Origin: Nitrospina sp.
GTDB taxonomy: Bacteria; Nitrospinota; Nitrospinia; Nitrospinales; VA-1
NCBI GenBank assembly: GCA_018673915.1
Contig: JABHBK010000044.1
Coordinates: 1 to 64,000 of the forward strand
Direction: 5' to 3'
DNA: 64,000 nt
Shown here: in pieces, positions 1 to 9,655 of the stretch
Layout: each line of letters opens with the position of its first letter
Position numbering within the stretch: the first letter of the stretch is position 1
Program-made: the position numbers and the translations under genes
The notes under the pieces: model-generated
What the model saw: the letters and a program-made list of their open reading frames with translations, nothing else
What the model was told of the DNA's origin: nothing
The model's database searches: none

Positions 1-14
1 AACCCGACCAAAGA

Positions 15-91
15 TGGAGCGGGAAACCGGACTCGAACCGGCGACCCTCAGCTTGGAAGGCTGACGCTCTAGCCAACTGAGCTATTCCCGC
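15..91 (-). tRNA. tRNA-Gly (anticodon TCC)
   Basis: Reverse complement GCGGGAATAGCTCAGTTGGCTAGAGCGTCAGCCTTCCAAGCTGAGGGTCGCCGGTTCGAGTCCGGTTTCCCGCTCCA folds as a cloverleaf; TCC anticodon; 3' CCA encoded. Confidence 0.95.
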
Positions 92-117
92 AAGTTCATC
101 CAATCCTAAATTCAGGA

Positions 118-199
118 TGGGGAGGGGAGGATTCGAACCTCCGAAGGCTGAGCCGACAGATTTACAGTCTGTTCCCTTTGGCCACTCGGGAACCTCCCC
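118..199 (-). tRNA. tRNA-Tyr (anticodon GTA), class II long variable arm
   Basis: Reverse complement GGGGAGGTTCCCGAGTGGCC...CTGTAAATC...GGAGGTTCGAATCCTCCCCTCCCCA; long variable arm; CCA not encoded. Confidence 0.95.
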
Positions 200-301
200 G
201 TCTTTATGGGTAAAACATAGCACCCAACACACGGTCAATCGCTCAACCCAAATCTCCGTTGCGAGGCACCAGAATCCTTTTTCATACCCAGTCAAAAAAA
301 C

Positions 302-377
302 TGGAGCTGGCAAAGGGACTCGAACCCCCGACCTGCTGATTACAAATCAGCTGCTCTACCAACTGAGCTACGCCAGC
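302..377 (-). tRNA. tRNA-Thr (anticodon TGT)
   Basis: Reverse complement GCTGGCGTAGCTCAGTTGGTAGAGCAGCTGATTTGTAATCAGCAGGTCGGGGGTTCGAGTCCCTTTGCCAGCTCCA; CCA encoded. Confidence 0.95.
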
Positions 378-738
378 TCAGCAAATAAAAAACCCCCATA
401 TTACACTTTGAATTTCAAAGTTTCAATATAAATAGGAGGTTTATGGCTATTTCATTAGATTAACAGGATGAATTGCCGCGAAAGGGTGATAACAACAACA
501 CACCATAGCATGGCTATATGCTTTTTGATAGGAAAAAACACCACCCTTTTATTTCAAAGTGGTGAATTTTAACACCGAAAATTGATGAACACCAGAATTA
601 TTTTACTTTTATTACAGACTAAAGAAAAAACTGTCTGTTTTAATAAAAATCCCCCTCAGAAATGGTTTCAGATAAAACTTACACATGGGTTGTTGTCAAA
701 GAAGGCGAAAAAACCAAAATCTCTCATAAAAACAATGG

Positions 739-1215
739 CTAGTATCTGTTTCTCCCTATTCTTTGTTGCGCAATTTTCTTTCCGCGTTTCAAAGAATCAT
801 TCTTTTGGGAGTTTTTTTCCGACCCAAGCTTTTTTTGGGTGATCTGGAATTTATTTTTGCAGAAATGCGCCGTATATCGGAAATTATAATAGTCTACCGA
901 ATTTTGCGCATCTTGAAAAGAAACTATATAAGGAACTATTAGAGGAAAAGATATTAAATATATCCAGGCTTTCCGGGTCTCGCCAGTATACCATTGCCCG
1001 CCACCGGGAATCAACGAATACAACATGGCGATGTCTCGATCAAAATACTCGTATTCCTGATCACAGCCTTTCTGGATAAGTTTTTCCATTTCCATTTCCA
1101 TCACAGGAGTTATACGCTTAAAGAGCAGGGGCGATTTGCCTCCACCCTTGATCCCGCACGCGGAAAGAAAAAACACCATCCCCGCCATCCCAACAATTTT
1201 AAGCAATTTAGGCAT
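739..1215 (-). CDS. putative lipoprotein with a TM2-like hydrophobic segment
   Basis: N-terminal lipobox-like LSACG; 'SLIPGGGQWYTGETRKAWIYLISFPLIVPYI' resembles a TM2-like membrane motif. Confidence 0.6.
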   Translation of the reverse strand: MPKLLKIVGMAGMVFFLSACGIKGGGKSPLLFKRITPVMEMEMEKLIQKGCDQEYEYFDRDIAMLYSLIPGGGQWYTGETRKAWIYLISFPLIVPYIVSFQDAQNSVDYYNFRYTAHFCKNKFQITQKKLGSEKNSQKNDSLKRGKKIAQQRIGRNRY

Positions 1216-1301
1216 GCGACCTTAAATCAAATAATTCTTTTTATATCAATAGATTATACGAAAAACACTCGCCCCCGTCAACCATAGGCGAAATAGAAGT
1301 G

Positions 1302-2534
1302 CTAATTTGAAGAGTTGCTTGGTAAAAAAGTCTTAGGTCTTCCATCCAACATATAAAAATCTACCTCTTGGCGGTGGGATTCGAATGGGATATCTGACCA
1401 GGAACCTGAATAGGGCGGGGAAATTCGAAATCCAATTAAATCAGCCTTTTGTCCACAAGCCAGCTTGCCACATTGTAATCCCAGCGCCTCTGCACCACCA
1501 AGGGTTGCCATGGTGAGTATTTCCTTTCGACTGACATCAGGTAGAAGTTTATCTGCCATGCGCAGCTCTTGCAGAAAGTTTAGGGAATCATTGCTTGCCA
1601 GCGAATCGGTTCCCAAAGCAACACCAATTCCCCGATCCAACAAAGTGCGAACCGGCATAAAATCTTTTCGACCAAACCAATGGGTGCTCTTTGGACAAAA
1701 TACTGCGCTAACTTTTTTTAAGGCCATGACATCAAGATCGGCAGCAATAAAATTGCAGTGGATGGCTAGGAGACTCTCTAAAATGTTTAAAGAATTCAAA
1801 TATTCGATTGGGGATTTGCCAGGAGGTTTCCATTTAGGATCCCATGCAGACCTTTCCTTTAATAATTCTTCCAGCGAATCGTCTCCATTCTGGAGAAACC
1901 CGGACTCCTCCGGAATTTCCGCAACATGGCAGGAAAGCGGACAATCATATTGTTGCGCCAATTTCCCCAGAGACCGGAACAGATTGGGAGAAACAGAATA
2001 GGGAGCATGCGGAGCCAACCCCAGCCGGCTTAATGGTGAAAAGGGATCACCCTTTAAAGTTTCTTCGAGGTTCTTACAAATTGCCAACGCTTTTTCAGAA
2101 TGAAACCCTATTGTTTCCAAAAACAGCACCGACCTAAATTCCAACCCGCCCATTACTGGCAACAAGTCCGGCTCTGCAACATAATCTCCCAGTGCAGTAA
2201 CACCAGAACGTTTCATTTCTTCAGCTCCAGCACGAATTCCCCGCACCCGGCTCTCATCATCAAGACCAGAATTTATCGAGATTAATGCGCGAATCCAATC
2301 GGCAAAAGATTTGGCAGGAGAAAGTTTTTTTTCAAGGGCAGTCAAACCGAGATGGGAATGCGCGTTGACAAATCCCGGCATGAGTAAACAGTCGGAGAGA
2401 TCCAACGCCGTAGCATCATTCCCCTGTGATGTTGAAATCTCGACAATGTTACCCGCATCAACAGTCAACTCACCATTCTCAACGGTTTCTCCACACATTG
2501 TCAGTAGAGCTCGGAATTTTATTTTCAACGCCAT
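1302..2534 (-). CDS. amidohydrolase-superfamily deaminase (MTA/SAH deaminase or aminodeoxyfutalosine deaminase-like)
   Basis: Motifs NAHSHLG, APHAPYSVSP, CHVAE, IHCNF, GTDSLASNDSL typical of COG0402 amidohydrolases. Confidence 0.8.
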   Translation of the reverse strand: MALKIKFRALLTMCGETVENGELTVDAGNIVEISTSQGNDATALDLSDCLLMPGFVNAHSHLGLTALEKKLSPAKSFADWIRALISINSGLDDESRVRGIRAGAEEMKRSGVTALGDYVAEPDLLPVMGGLEFRSVLFLETIGFHSEKALAICKNLEETLKGDPFSPLSRLGLAPHAPYSVSPNLFRSLGKLAQQYDCPLSCHVAEIPEESGFLQNGDDSLEELLKERSAWDPKWKPPGKSPIEYLNSLNILESLLAIHCNFIAADLDVMALKKVSAVFCPKSTHWFGRKDFMPVRTLLDRGIGVALGTDSLASNDSLNFLQELRMADKLLPDVSRKEILTMATLGGAEALGLQCGKLACGQKADLIGFRISPPYSGSWSDIPFESHRQEVDFYMLDGRPKTFLPSNSSN

Positions 2535-2544
2535 AACCTGATTT

Positions 2545-3003
2545 TTAAAAAATTGTGGAGTTCTTATACTCTTGATAGGTAGGGCCCAATTGGTCCAACA
2601 AAACTTTCTCTTCAGCCCAGGCCCGAAAAATATTTAATGGGATCACCACCACCACGACATAGATCAGACAGGGTATCGAGCCGCAAGCTACAAACAATCC
2701 GGTCAACGTTAAAACAATTCCTATATATACCGGGTGACGAAAAATCCGGTAAACTCCTTTAGTGACCAGTTGATCAGTTCCTGGAAGAACAGCCAACGAG
2801 GAACCCAAACTCCACATGGCAGAAATCCACAATAGAACGCCTACCGCTCCAAAGGATAAGCCAACATAAACCAAACCGCGAAACCCAAAACCAAAATTTT
2901 TAGGACCGAAATAAGCCAGCACCAAAGGCAACAGGTAAGCCAACGGCACAACAATATTAAGCATAAAGCGCTGGTTTGAACTGAGGTTTTTTATATCAAT
3001 CAT
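2545..3003 (-). CDS. isoprenylcysteine carboxyl methyltransferase (ICMT/PEMT)-like membrane protein
   Basis: 'GVYRIFRHPVYIGIVLTLTG ... AEEKVLLDQLGPTYQEYK' motif; start moved from 3042 to 3003 because the upstream 13 codons lie in a palindromic intergenic repeat. Confidence 0.75.
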   Translation of the reverse strand: MIDIKNLSSNQRFMLNIVVPLAYLLPLVLAYFGPKNFGFGFRGLVYVGLSFGAVGVLLWISAMWSLGSSLAVLPGTDQLVTKGVYRIFRHPVYIGIVLTLTGLFVACGSIPCLIYVVVVVIPLNIFRAWAEEKVLLDQLGPTYQEYKNSTIF

Positions 3004-3009
3004 AATAAA

Positions 3010-3026
3010 CCCGCTTCCGTGGGAGG
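3010..3026 (+). repeat. dispersed palindromic repeat family A
   Basis: cccgcttccgtgggagg immediately upstream of the ICMT-like start. Confidence 0.55.
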
Positions 3027-3048
3027 GCGTGAAATTCGTCACTAATCT

Positions 3049-4134
3049 TCATGTCCCGAATGGGGTATCACGCTGGCGGGTGATTTGTTTGTTGAAGGTT
3101 TCACGCCCTTCCAAAATTTCGAGTTCAATCACCACTTTATAGAGGGGCAATGAAAATTTCATCCCCTTGAGTTTCACTGCGTCCTTTTCCGACACAAGAA
3201 GAAACCGAGCTCCCTCCTTTATGGCACGGGCTTCCAACTCTTTAATACCCTGTAGCGTATAAGAGTGATGATCCGGGAACGCCTTGAAAAATTTTAGTTG
3301 GACTGGTGAGTCCAATAAAATCTGCCGGAAGCCTTCCGGTTTCGCAATTCCACAAAACGCCGCGACCGGTTCATTTTTTAATATCTCCGCATCCCGAACG
3401 GCTTCATCATCCATGCTAATAATGGAATCCAGACGGAGGTGCGTTTTAATCTGAGGAATGGAGCCTAAGATAGTTTGATCGAATTCGATGGAACTGCGGG
3501 AACAGCGGGTAAAGCAGACCATATCCGCCCTTCTTGCTTCTCCAGCAGGTTCACGCAGTTCTCCTGCGGGAAACAAATGACCATTACCGAGCGGCCTGGA
3601 ATGATCAAACAGTAGAATGTCCAAATCCCGGTTTAAAGCCAAATGTTGAAAGCCATCATCCAGAACTAATGTATCTACATCAAAGTGCTCGAGCGCATAG
3701 CTTCCTGTCTGGTAACGGTCCGGGCCGGTCAAAACCGGAACGTTTTTAAGTTTTTCTGCCATCATGACCGCTTCATCGCCAACCCATTCCGGGGTAAGAA
3801 GCATTTGTTTTCCATCGCAGACAACATTGACCGGGTCTCCGGATTTCCCGCTATAACCACGGCTAAGAATGGCAGGCTTGAGCCCGTTACCTCTGAGTGT
3901 TTCTGCAATCATCATGACAAAGGGAGTTTTTCCCGTTCCCCCTAAGGTCAAGTTGCCAACACTTATCACTCTACAGTCTAGCTTTCGGCTGGGAAATATC
4001 CCCCACCTGTATGCCCATAGGCGAAAATGGTGACCTAACAAATAAAAGAAGGATATAAGTTTAAATATCCAAAATACTGGGAACCAGTACCATTTCCGAT
4101 CTGGAGATATGATTTTATAGAAAATTTCAGACAT
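3049..4134 (-). CDS. lpxK: tetraacyldisaccharide 4'-kinase
   Basis: 'VISVGNLTLGGTGKTPFV', 'LVLDDGFQHLALNRDLDILLFD', 'LLPAGELREP'-type motifs. Confidence 0.95.
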   Translation of the reverse strand: MSEIFYKIISPDRKWYWFPVFWIFKLISFFYLLGHHFRLWAYRWGIFPSRKLDCRVISVGNLTLGGTGKTPFVMMIAETLRGNGLKPAILSRGYSGKSGDPVNVVCDGKQMLLTPEWVGDEAVMMAEKLKNVPVLTGPDRYQTGSYALEHFDVDTLVLDDGFQHLALNRDLDILLFDHSRPLGNGHLFPAGELREPAGEARRADMVCFTRCSRSSIEFDQTILGSIPQIKTHLRLDSIISMDDEAVRDAEILKNEPVAAFCGIAKPEGFRQILLDSPVQLKFFKAFPDHHSYTLQGIKELEARAIKEGARFLLVSEKDAVKLKGMKFSLPLYKVVIELEILEGRETFNKQITRQRDTPFGT

Positions 4135-4243
4135 GTTTTCCGGCCAAACTTTTAATCGACATATCTAATCATTTGTACTTTCAAGTTTGGAAATACGCAA
4201 TTTTTAGAGGCCCTCTAATATTTTAGGAGTATACTCTCAGGCT

Positions 4244-5485
4244 ATGGGTTTTTTGTATAATATTCTTACAGGGGGGCTAATGCTTTTGGCTTCTCCTTTT
4301 ATTATTTTAAGGGCACTGGTTTCCTCCTCTTTCCGCAATCAAATTAAAGACAGGACGGCGGGAGCCCGCTCATTACCTGAATTAAAGGGCACCCTATGGA
4401 TTCATGCCTCATCTGTCGGGGAAGTGCGCCTGGCTAAAACCCTTATCGCGGGTCTAGTACAGGATGGAGAGTCTCGCCCCATCGCCTTATCCACTTTTAC
4501 CCCAACCGGTTTTGCTCTGGCCAAAGAAGAAAATCTTCCAAATGCTTTCCGACTACCTTTGGATTTTTCTATCTGGCTGAATCCTGTTTTTGAAAAGATC
4601 CAGCCCTCACAACTGGTTCTGATCGAAGCAGAATTATGGCCTTGTCTACTTCGTCAATGCAGGAGCAGAAACATTCCCGTAATCCAAGTGAACGGGCGGG
4701 TCTCGGAAAAATCGGTTCAGCGGTATGGAAAGTTTCCGGCCTTCTTTCTATGGATGGCAAAATCCATCAAACAGTTTTCCATGCGATCCCAAACCGATGC
4801 AGACCGGTTATTACAATTGGGCGTAGCCAGGGAAAAAGTCAGGGTTACAGGAAATATAAAATTTGATGTAACAGCCATCCAAAACGAGGACAAGCAAGAG
4901 TGGAAAACAGATGGTATGATTCTGGTGTTTGGGTCCACCCGGCCTGGCGAAGAAGGCCCGATAATGGAAGCGTTGCTGAAACTGCAACAAGAGTTTCCAA
5001 GTCTGACAGGAGTGATCGCCCCCAGACATATGGAGAGATGCCGCGAAGTCGAAGATTTGATTCGGGAATTCAAAGTAGAGTATACCCTGTTCTCTCAACT
5101 GGCTGATCAATCAAACTGGTCAGGCACCCTATTGCTGGTAGATAGCCTGGGGAAACTCAATTCCCTATATAGTAAAGCTACCGTGGCTTATGTAGGAGGC
5201 GGGTTCAACCCACGATTTGGCGGACATAATATTCTCGAACCAGCGGGATTAGGGAAACCCGTATTGTTCGGTAAGTACATGAACAATTTCGAAGAAGAAG
5301 CCAAACTTCTCACTCAATCTGGAGGGGGCATTCAAATGCAAAGCGAGGAAGAATTATATCCACACCTTATTCGCCTCCTTAAGGATTCGGCGGAACGCCA
5401 AAGACTCGGCCAGTCTGCAGAAAAAACAGTGAAGGCCAACAGCGGGGCCTTGCGCAGAAATATTGAACTGATTCGCTCGACATAA
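4244..5485 (+). CDS. waaA: 3-deoxy-D-manno-octulosonic acid transferase, copy 1
   Basis: 'LWIHASSVGEVRLAKTL', 'LVLIEAELWPCLL', 'YVGGGFNPRFGGHNILEPAGLGKPVLFG' motifs. Confidence 0.93.
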   Translation: MGFLYNILTGGLMLLASPFIILRALVSSSFRNQIKDRTAGARSLPELKGTLWIHASSVGEVRLAKTLIAGLVQDGESRPIALSTFTPTGFALAKEENLPNAFRLPLDFSIWLNPVFEKIQPSQLVLIEAELWPCLLRQCRSRNIPVIQVNGRVSEKSVQRYGKFPAFFLWMAKSIKQFSMRSQTDADRLLQLGVAREKVRVTGNIKFDVTAIQNEDKQEWKTDGMILVFGSTRPGEEGPIMEALLKLQQEFPSLTGVIAPRHMERCREVEDLIREFKVEYTLFSQLADQSNWSGTLLLVDSLGKLNSLYSKATVAYVGGGFNPRFGGHNILEPAGLGKPVLFGKYMNNFEEEAKLLTQSGGGIQMQSEEELYPHLIRLLKDSAERQRLGQSAEKTVKANSGALRRNIELIRST

Positions 5486-5491
5486 CCTTGA

Positions 5492-6778
5492 TTGATGATT
5501 TTTCTATATCACCTTCTATCCATTTTTTTGGCAGTCCTGCTAGTTCCCCTTTTCTCACTCACAGCCCTGTTTTCCAAATATAAGTGGAGAGGACTGGCCC
5601 ATCATTTTGGCTGGGTTCCTGCTAAAACAAGACCCAGCGAAAAAACCCTCTGGTTGCATGCCCTTTCGATGGGAGAAGTGGTCGCCGCTACACCGGCCCT
5701 CAAACAACTACGACAGCAAATTCCCGATCTCTATATTGCTCTTTCTGTCACGACTGACTCCGGTTATGCAACGGCTATCAAACTAGAATTTGTTGACAGC
5801 GTTTTTTTCCATCCACTCGACTGCCTGCCATTCACCCAACTGGCCTTGAATCGGATCGACCCAGACCTTTATGTCGTCACCGATACTGGATTTTGGCCCG
5901 GTTTGATTGATCTGTTAGATAAAAAAAAGATCTCTGCTCTTTTATTAAACGGTCGCATCTCCGAACGATCAACTCGGCGGTATCTTCGCTTTGGTTTCCT
6001 TTTCAAAGAAACCTTCCAAAAATTTAATCGGCTCTGTATGCAAAATTCCAATGGGGAAAAAGCCGCTCTGGCACTGGGTGTACAGCAAGATCAAATTGAA
6101 GTGATGGGTGATCCCAAATACGATGCCCTGCAACCGCTGAACAACGAGGAAAAAGAACAATTACGGCAATCTTTCAAACTAAAGTTAGAAACTCCCGTAT
6201 GGATAGCAGGAAGCACTCATGCCGGTGAGGAAGAAATTATCTTGAACGCACACCGGCAATTGACGACGAAACAACCCGGCCTGGTTTTAATTCTTGCGCC
6301 AAGAAGAATGGAACGAGTGGAAGAAGTGGCCACCCTTCTTAAAAGAAAAAACTTTTCTTTTACCCGCCGGTCATCGCTGGAACATGTAGAGTCTGCTTCA
6401 ATTATCCTCCTCGACACCATGGGGGAATTGGCCAGGGTTTATTCATTAGGGCAGATATCGTTTGTGGGCAAAAGCCTGATCCCGCCGGGTGGAGGCCACA
6501 GCCTGATCGAACCTCTATCCTATGGACTGCCTGTATTGCATGGACCCTATGTAGAGAATATCGGTCATGTCTCAGAAATAGCGAGCAAACAGGGGCTGGT
6601 CTTTCAGGTGGCAAACGCTGAAGAACTGGAACAGCAAGCCCAGACTTTTTTGGGAAATACTTCTCTCCGCTTTGATATCGCCGAAAAAGCAAAAACCTTC
6701 ATCGCCCAGCAACAGGGTACCTCAAAAAAGATGGCACAAGTCATCTCCCAATACCTGGACATCCCTGAACAGAACTAA
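5492..6778 (+). CDS. KDO transferase (WaaA/KdtA) family paralogue, copy 2
   Basis: 'LWLHALSMGEVVAATPAL', 'SFVGKSLIPPGGGHSLIEPLSYGLPVLHGP'; starts 7 nt after copy 1; E-x-E-L-W-P motif altered to D-T-G-F-W-P. Confidence 0.85.
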   Translation: MMIFLYHLLSIFLAVLLVPLFSLTALFSKYKWRGLAHHFGWVPAKTRPSEKTLWLHALSMGEVVAATPALKQLRQQIPDLYIALSVTTDSGYATAIKLEFVDSVFFHPLDCLPFTQLALNRIDPDLYVVTDTGFWPGLIDLLDKKKISALLLNGRISERSTRRYLRFGFLFKETFQKFNRLCMQNSNGEKAALALGVQQDQIEVMGDPKYDALQPLNNEEKEQLRQSFKLKLETPVWIAGSTHAGEEEIILNAHRQLTTKQPGLVLILAPRRMERVEEVATLLKRKNFSFTRRSSLEHVESASIILLDTMGELARVYSLGQISFVGKSLIPPGGGHSLIEPLSYGLPVLHGPYVENIGHVSEIASKQGLVFQVANAEELEQQAQTFLGNTSLRFDIAEKAKTFIAQQQGTSKKMAQVISQYLDIPEQN

Positions 6779-6985
6779 TATATTTACCCCCTACCTGCGC
6801 CAGAAATTTAAAACCTTGCCCCAATAAAACATATTGCCTCCCCCAAAAAAAGCCTTAGACTATATATAGTCCAAAGACCTTATACCCTGCCTCTTTCACC
6901 GGTTAATAAATGAGGAAGTTTCATCATTTCGGATTAAAAGTTTAAGGAAATTCAATTTTAATGCTCATATGAGAAGTCTCGATTT

Positions 6986-9340
6986 ATGAAAGTAAGCACA
7001 CGAATCATTTTAAGCTTTGTGATATTTAGCGTTTTCATAATTATCGCAAACTTTATGGGTATCCGGCCCATGGAAACCCAAATAAAGAAAATCAGCAGTT
7101 TTCAATCAGATTCGCTTTATTCCATTCAAAATCTTGGTGTGGCACTGACCGAAGCAGTAGAAGAAAGTTTTGCTTATGTGGTTTCCGGTGATACCCATGA
7201 AAAAGAAGAGTTTTTGCAATGGGCGGACCATTTTAAACAGGACGCAGAAATATTTTCACAACACGCCAATGAAGTTCTTGAGGATCTGAGTAGAGACGGG
7301 GAAGATGAAAAAATTCTTTATGAACAGCTTGTCTCCGGACAACTGGATTTGGTAAAAAAAGCCAAAGCCATGTTTGAGGAATACGAGAGAACCGGCAGCG
7401 TAACCCAAGAAACTTTTCAGAAATATGAAGACACCATTGATAAGACTATCACTACTTCAAAAAAACTTGTGGAAATCGAAAAAGAGGAGGTTGAGCAATA
7501 CCGCCTAATTGCTCTGGAAGAAATCAAGAAGTCCCAAATGGTAGTTTATCAAGTTTCGTTTATAACTATACTTCTGGCCATTGGATTAGGATTGTTTATA
7601 TCCAGAACCATTTCCGCCCCGCTATTGAGACTACAGCAAGCCCTAGCTGCAGTCGGGCGGGGGAAATTTGCCACCCAGGTTAAAACCTCGTCCCACGATG
7701 AAATCGGATCGTTGACCAATATCTTTAATAGGATGGCTAGTGACCTGGAAAAGACCACCGTTTCCCGGGATGAACTGGAATCTGCAAACCAGGCTCTTCA
7801 AGCCAAGGTCACTGAAAAAGAAGAAGCCGATAAAAAAGTTTACCTTGAGAGACAGAATCTTTACAACATGCTGGACTTTCTGCCCATGGCGTTTCATTTG
7901 CAAGCCTCAGACTATACCGTGCCGTTCGCCAATAAAGTTTTTCGTGAAAGATTCGGCGATCCACAAAAAAGGCTGTGCCATGACTTGATGCATAAACGCT
8001 CTAAACCCTGTGAGGTTTGCACCACCTTCAAGGTTTTTGAACACGGAAAAGATGAAATCACGGTCTGGGATGCACAGGATGGTCGCACTTATATTACGGT
8101 ATGCGCTCCTTTCACCGATGTGGATGGCAGTCCCCTGGTGATGGAAATGGCCCTCGACATCACCGATCAGGAGAACGCCAAAAAGGATGCCCTTCTGGCT
8201 AAGGAAGAGGCAGAAAAAGCCAGCCATGCCAAATCCGAATTTCTCACGAGCATGAGCCATGAGTTGCGGACTCCAATGAACGCCATCTTGGGATTCAGCC
8301 AATTATTGGATATGGATTTGGAGAATCCTTTGAAACCCATGCAGAAAAACAATGTTCAGCATATATTGAAGGCAGGCCAGCATTTGCTGGATCTCATCAA
8401 CGATGTTCTGAATCTGTCTAAGATGGAGGCTGGACATATACCCATTTCTATTGAGGAGGTTCCTCTCAATTCCTTGATCTCTGAAGTTGGCAATCTAATT
8501 CAGCCCATGCTGGATAATAAAAATTTAAGCTTTAAGATCATGTCTACCGAAATGACAGTTCTGGCTGACCCTGTTCGGCTAAAACAGGTGTTGCTGAACT
8601 TAATTTCCAACTCCATTAAATATAATAATCATGGAGGAAGAGTATCTGTTGAGTGTAAAAAGCTTAAGAACCACAATATTAAAATCAGCGTTCAAGATAC
8701 TGGCATCGGAATCAAACCGAAGGACCTAGAAGAAATTTTTAATCCCTTTCAGCGGATTAACTCTAAAACTGAAACCATAGAAGGAACCGGAGTTGGGTTG
8801 ACCATTTCCCGGAAATTGACCCATCTTATGAACGGTTCACTTGAAGCCCAAAGTGAAGAAGGGCAAGGTAGTTGTTTTTCTATAATTCTTCCTGAAGGCA
8901 ATAATATTTCCTCTATCAAGGAACCGGAACCCGCAACTTGGACAGATTCGGCCAGTTCTGAAAATAGTTTCAAGGTTCTTTACATCGAAGACAACCCTTC
9001 AAACATAGAGTTGGTCGCATCTATTTTGTTCCGCCAAAATTTGAAATTTTTGCAGGCACCCGATGCAAGATTGGGCATCGAACTTGCCAAGAGTCACCAA
9101 CCTGATTTGATACTGATGGATATTGAATTGCCGGGCATGAACGGGTACGATCCTTTAAAAGTTATAAGGGAGGAGCCGGCCCTTGATTCGGTTCCTGTTA
9201 TCGCCTTGAGTGCGAACGGTATGGAAACCGATATCCAAAAAGGCTTGTCAGCGGGGTTCACCGATTACATTACCAAGCCCATTAAAATTACCCCCTTTTT
9301 ACAAAAGGTAAATCAATATCTAACTTGGATACAACCATAG
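6986..9340 (+). CDS. hybrid sensor histidine kinase (TM-HAMP-PAS-HisKA-HATPase-REC)
   Basis: HAMP 'SRTISAPLLRLQQALAAVGRG', H-box 'SHELRTPMNAILGF', G box 'GTGVGLTISRKL', C-terminal receiver 'LILMDIELPGMNGYDPL...ALSANG...YITKPI'. Confidence 0.95.
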   Translation: MKVSTRIILSFVIFSVFIIIANFMGIRPMETQIKKISSFQSDSLYSIQNLGVALTEAVEESFAYVVSGDTHEKEEFLQWADHFKQDAEIFSQHANEVLEDLSRDGEDEKILYEQLVSGQLDLVKKAKAMFEEYERTGSVTQETFQKYEDTIDKTITTSKKLVEIEKEEVEQYRLIALEEIKKSQMVVYQVSFITILLAIGLGLFISRTISAPLLRLQQALAAVGRGKFATQVKTSSHDEIGSLTNIFNRMASDLEKTTVSRDELESANQALQAKVTEKEEADKKVYLERQNLYNMLDFLPMAFHLQASDYTVPFANKVFRERFGDPQKRLCHDLMHKRSKPCEVCTTFKVFEHGKDEITVWDAQDGRTYITVCAPFTDVDGSPLVMEMALDITDQENAKKDALLAKEEAEKASHAKSEFLTSMSHELRTPMNAILGFSQLLDMDLENPLKPMQKNNVQHILKAGQHLLDLINDVLNLSKMEAGHIPISIEEVPLNSLISEVGNLIQPMLDNKNLSFKIMSTEMTVLADPVRLKQVLLNLISNSIKYNNHGGRVSVECKKLKNHNIKISVQDTGIGIKPKDLEEIFNPFQRINSKTETIEGTGVGLTISRKLTHLMNGSLEAQSEEGQGSCFSIILPEGNNISSIKEPEPATWTDSASSENSFKVLYIEDNPSNIELVASILFRQNLKFLQAPDARLGIELAKSHQPDLILMDIELPGMNGYDPLKVIREEPALDSVPVIALSANGMETDIQKGLSAGFTDYITKPIKITPFLQKVNQYLTWIQP

Positions 9341-9655
9341 TGATTCTTTCCTCACTTTTATGGGCTGTAAGTAAACTCCGAGTCCTCCTGCGAAAGTTTC
9401 TTGCCATTCACCATAGCCAATACAGTCTATCTCTTCTCCTTGTCCACCATTCTTTACAAACCTCCTCTCATTATTTTAAATTTTTGGAATTCTGTTCTTT
9501 CTCAATAATTTAAATCGAATTTTATTGAAACATGCTTTATCTTTAAATAAGGGCACTCTTAAAGCTTTAGTTTTGGTGCGAACACACTCCATTCAAGCAG
9601 GTTGATACCTGTTCAAATTCTAAAAACATATAATATCGTTTCTTTATTACCAAAT

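Noticed and set aside
117-431. 104-aa ORF across the tRNA cluster
   Set aside because: It is the translated reverse complement of tRNA-Tyr and tRNA-Thr
582-842. 86-aa plus-strand ORF
   Set aside because: Low complexity, antisense to the 3' part of the lipoprotein gene, no RBS or family signal
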